From the NCBI GenBank assembly GCA_964522665.1, contig CAZFVY010000020.1, positions 13,470 to 77,469 of the forward strand: a DNA stretch of 64,000 nt. The letters run 5' to 3'. The notes beneath the pieces are model-generated. The model was not told where the DNA came from. It ran no database searches and saw nothing but the letters and a program-made list of their open reading frames with translations. Shown one piece after another: positions 61,910 to 64,000 of the stretch (the stretch's first letter is position 1; each line of letters opens with the position of its first letter). Position numbers and translations under genes: made by a program. This DNA comes from CAZFVY01 sp964522665 (GTDB taxonomy: Bacteria > Verrucomicrobiota > Verrucomicrobiia > Limisphaerales > CAZFVY01).

Positions 61910-61922
61910 GAACTGACACTTG
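61891..61922. repeat. Right inverted repeat of the RAYT element
   Basis: Begins GGCGAACTGTCAACAGTGAG; includes the last codons and stop of the transposase gene. Confidence 0.9.
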
Positions 61923-62040
61923 TACGGTCAAGAATACGGGCGAATTGCGATTGAAGTGGATGCTCCTTATAACGATCAGGTGCCGGGCAAGGTCAGCGTT
62001 GAGTTTGCACTCAATCCGTCTGGATCAACGATTTTGCGCT
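61923..62040 (+). pseudogene. 3' remnant of an interrupted surface-protein gene
   Basis: Directly after the RAYT right repeat, the frame starting TAC at 61923 reads YGQEYGRIAIEVDAPYND then QVPGKVSVEFALNPSGSTIL and a stop. It has no start codon and looks like the C-terminal strand pair of a larger extracellular protein. No matching upstream part is visible left of the RAYT element. Confidence 0.5.
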
Positions 62041-62048
62041 GATTTCTA

Positions 62049-62633
62049 ATGAAATATCATAGACACCTTTTCAGCGGATTGATCGCTGTCGTTGGGATGT
62101 TCGTTTTGTCTTCGTGCGATTTTATTCGTCTCGTTTCCGGTCCCCAGGGTGACGGTTCTGGAGGGGCGGGATCATCATTCAGTGAACGACGCGAGGAAGA
62201 TCGATATATTGAATGGTTGTACAGGCTTCCCACTTACATCATCCCGCGGATCAACGCCTACTATGAATTGCATCCCGAGCGGTTCAAACGGATCGGCCAA
62301 AGCGAGGAAATCGAAATCTCCGGCTTCGCGGCGTTCGTGAAGGGTGACGACTACTTCAAACACCCAAACCGAAGTTACATACTTAGTGGGACAATTCTTG
62401 ACCCATGGGGACAACCGTTGCGGTTCGTCCAAGACTTCAATATGGATGGATATATTGAAGCCGGAGGAGAACGAATCCGGGTACGGGAAGAGGCCAGAAT
62501 GGAGGAGGTCGCGTTCACGAATAAGGAACATTACTTCGGCATCATGAAACACAGCCCATTCAGGGGCCTTTCCGGGAACTCGGGAGAGAGAATAATGTGT
62601 GTAGTCTTTCGCGATGCGAGGGCTCGAAGGTAA
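62049..62633 (+). CDS. Putative lipoprotein of unknown function
   Basis: 194 aa. A signal peptide with lipobox LSSC (GLIAVVGMFVLSSC) would give a lipid-anchored protein. The mature part has RLPTYIIPRINAYYELHPER, EISGFAAFVKGDDYF and DPWGQPLRFVQDFNMDGYI; the DPWGxP...DxDGY block resembles the C-terminal region of type II secretion pseudopilins. It is between two fragments of surface-protein sequence and of less GC-rich composition. Codes to within a few bases of the next ORF's possible start, overlapping it. Confidence 0.72.
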   Translation: MKYHRHLFSGLIAVVGMFVLSSCDFIRLVSGPQGDGSGGAGSSFSERREEDRYIEWLYRLPTYIIPRINAYYELHPERFKRIGQSEEIEISGFAAFVKGDDYFKHPNRSYILSGTILDPWGQPLRFVQDFNMDGYIEAGGERIRVREEARMEEVAFTNKEHYFGIMKHSPFRGLSGNSGERIMCVVFRDARARR

Positions 62634-64000
62634 AACGAGGGCCATCCTGAATGGCCAGAACGCCATTATTAGCGGCGTCACTCTTCCGGTGGACGGCGAC
62701 TGCGGCTTTGGCTGGACTCCGAACGGGCTTAAATTCGCGTTCGATCAGACTTCCTTCGTCAACTCGGCAACGACAACCCCGCCCGCCGCGATCCTTGATC
62801 CCACGACGCCGGCTCAGGCCCTGTGGGTGTTGACTGGGGGTTGGCCGACCGCGACGTCGCAGGCGAACCTTTACGGCCTCGGGTATCTAACAAGCAGCCT
62901 GATGTTTGCCGAGAGCTATTCCCCGTGGACCCGGGCCATCGTCAGTCCCGGCGATCCCCTGAGCCTGGGCAGTTCCTCGATCCCGTTTCAAAGCGTGCAA
63001 CAGCCCACTCTCGCTTTGGACAGCTATTACTTTTCCGCCGTCAACCTTTTTACCGGCGCCGCCAGTGGTCCGATTCCGGGCGGTGACACATTTGACGCCA
63101 CCCAATCGCAGCCAGTAATCATCTGCGGCGTCGGACAACCTCTCCTGGTCGGCGGATGGGCCAAGTACCATGTCAACGGGGTTAGCTCTGGCAAATCCGC
63201 TTACCTCGGGCAATACTTTGCGAAAGCGGAAAAAATGGATGCCAATGGCCAGAAACACCTCAGCGGAACGCTTTCCGAATACGGAGAATTCTTCCCCACC
63301 GAGACGGGCCACTATGTCCTCACGACCATGCCGGACGCCCTGGGCCTCGGCAACACCGGAACCTGCGACGTTTACGTGATCGGTCTCCAATTGGACGCGA
63401 ACCATGACGGCGCCATGGACCCCACCTTCACCGGGCCGGACTCAACGTCGCCCGGCCAGCCGTTCCGCTTTTGGATCAACAATGACCATGACGAACCGGG
63501 AACGGGAGGCAACGCCGATCAGGATTTGGACATGCCCTCCGCTCCCGATTATCGGTACGGCCGGATTCGCTGCGCGCGCAATCTCGAGGACTTCGCACGG
63601 CTTTGGGTCAACGGCCTACCGCCGTTGCTTGCAAGCCAAGGGTACTCGATCACCCTCAATCTGACGACATTCAACGGCAACCCGGCCATCAATCTCTACG
63701 CCGCGAACGATCCGGCCGGCGGCACCGGCTATCTGACCGACCCGTCCGCCGCCCAACAACAATTCACCCAACAATTCATCAACGGACAATTGATCTTTGA
63801 TTTCGCCCAGCAATTGAAGACTTTAAGGGATGGCGGACAGACCTACACCTTCCCCCTGGGGGGCGACGGGACTCCCGCGTTCACTCATTTCCTGTTCGAG
63901 GGAGCCGGAATCGGAACCGCAGAACTGGATCTAACGATCTCCCAATGTCATCGGGCGGATCAAAACCGGCCACCGGTGGGCACTTCAAAACCGGCCAGTC
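62614..64000 (+). CDS. Large secreted surface protein, interrupted near the right edge
   Basis: A continuous frame of at least 462 codons runs from the ATG at 62614 to the window end. The start overlaps the lipoprotein gene in another frame, and there is no signal peptide, so the true N-terminus may be missing. Segments NGQNAIISGVTLPVDGD, PDYRYGRIRCARNLEDFARL, NPAINLYAANDPAGGTGYL and FLFEGAGIGTAELDLTISQ are typical of large surface proteins I associate with Verrucomicrobia. After LTISQ (about 63945) the sequence switches to a foreign stretch, where an IS-like end begins. Confidence 0.7.
   Translation, partial: MRGLEGKTRAILNGQNAIISGVTLPVDGDCGFGWTPNGLKFAFDQTSFVNSATTTPPAAILDPTTPAQALWVLTGGWPTATSQANLYGLGYLTSSLMFAESYSPWTRAIVSPGDPLSLGSSSIPFQSVQQPTLALDSYYFSAVNLFTGAASGPIPGGDTFDATQSQPVIICGVGQPLLVGGWAKYHVNGVSSGKSAYLGQYFAKAEKMDANGQKHLSGTLSEYGEFFPTETGHYVLTTMPDALGLGNTGTCDVYVIGLQLDANHDGAMDPTFTGPDSTSPGQPFRFWINNDHDEPGTGGNADQDLDMPSAPDYRYGRIRCARNLEDFARLWVNGLPPLLASQGYSITLNLTTFNGNPAINLYAANDPAGGTGYLTDPSAAQQQFTQQFINGQLIFDFAQQLKTLRDGGQTYTFPLGGDGTPAFTHFLFEGAGIGTAELDLTISQCHRADQNRPPVGTSKPAS
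63946..64000. mobile_element. Probable left end of an IS21-type insertion sequence, cut by window edge
   Basis: Starts TGT and contains two direct copies of TCAAAACCGGCCA (near 63960 and 63984) around GGTGGGCACT. Multiple short terminal repeats and TG ends are characteristic of IS21-family elements. The rest lies outside the window. Confidence 0.55.

Overview
The window is high-GC, densely coding bacterial chromosome. It is most likely from the phylum Verrucomicrobiota, probably a soil or freshwater Limisphaerales/Pedosphaera-type lineage. That placement is inference. It rests on a PEP-CTERM protein next to a secreted 'NAVGYVNL' family protein, a prepilin-like protein with the FTLIELLVVIAIIAIL leader, secreted sulfatases with their own maturase, a very long propeller-type sensor kinase, and many palindromic intergenic repeats. 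I recognised no tRNA, rRNA or CRISPR array.

Layout. 0-4.5 kb: formylglycine-generating enzyme plus two secreted sulfatases. 4.6-10 kb: secreted protein of unknown function, ParDE-like toxin-antitoxin pair, giant propeller histidine kinase. 10-16.7 kb: small conserved protein, outer-membrane barrel, gamma-glutamyltransferase, TolC-like efflux protein, Tam-like methyltransferase. 16.7-25.7 kb: nuclease/phosphatase, then a surface-polysaccharide cluster (CapD-like dehydratase, GT4 glycosyltransferase, UDP-sugar epimerase, RmlD-like reductase, RmlA, UDP-sugar dehydrogenase). 26-32 kb: APC permease, membrane protein with an overlapping winged-helix regulator, IspH, membrane protein, TrpS. 32-33.4 kb: a 1.5-kb gene desert built of repeats. 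33.4-34.8 kb: two secreted proteins of less GC-rich composition with a clear terminator. 35-37.4 kb: CBS-containing family II pyrophosphatase and an orphan NusA-type KH protein. 38-41 kb: a HupE/UreJ domain joined in frame to a TonB-dependent receptor. 41.8-46.7 kb: phosphatase/haem-motif fusion, YCII protein, CGNR regulator, VapBC pair, prepilin-like protein. 47.4-49.9 kb: BlaR1/BlaI-type pair with two operator-like dyads. 50-54.6 kb: esterase-like hydrolase, AccD, ComF, CPBP protease, arranged as a run of overlapping genes. 55-58.9 kb: SNF2 ATPase plus an uncharacterised partner. 59.4-64 kb: secreted proteins, a RAYT-type Y1 transposase with 32-bp flanking inverted repeats, a lipoprotein, and a large surface-protein ORF that seems to be interrupted at the right edge by an IS21-like end.

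The most unusual content is non-coding. A MITE-like element about 90-230 bp long, with inverted ends resembling GGTGGGGCGAGGCTC, occurs in five paired copies plus solo ends. Two copies in inverted orientation bracket the HupE-TonB receptor gene, and two copies in direct orientation bracket the SNF2 cassette. A second element of about 112 bp with two internal palindromes occurs as a tandem array and as two dispersed copies. The strongest candidates for undescribed biology are these element families, the SNF2-partner cassette, and the HupE-TonB receptor polyprotein.
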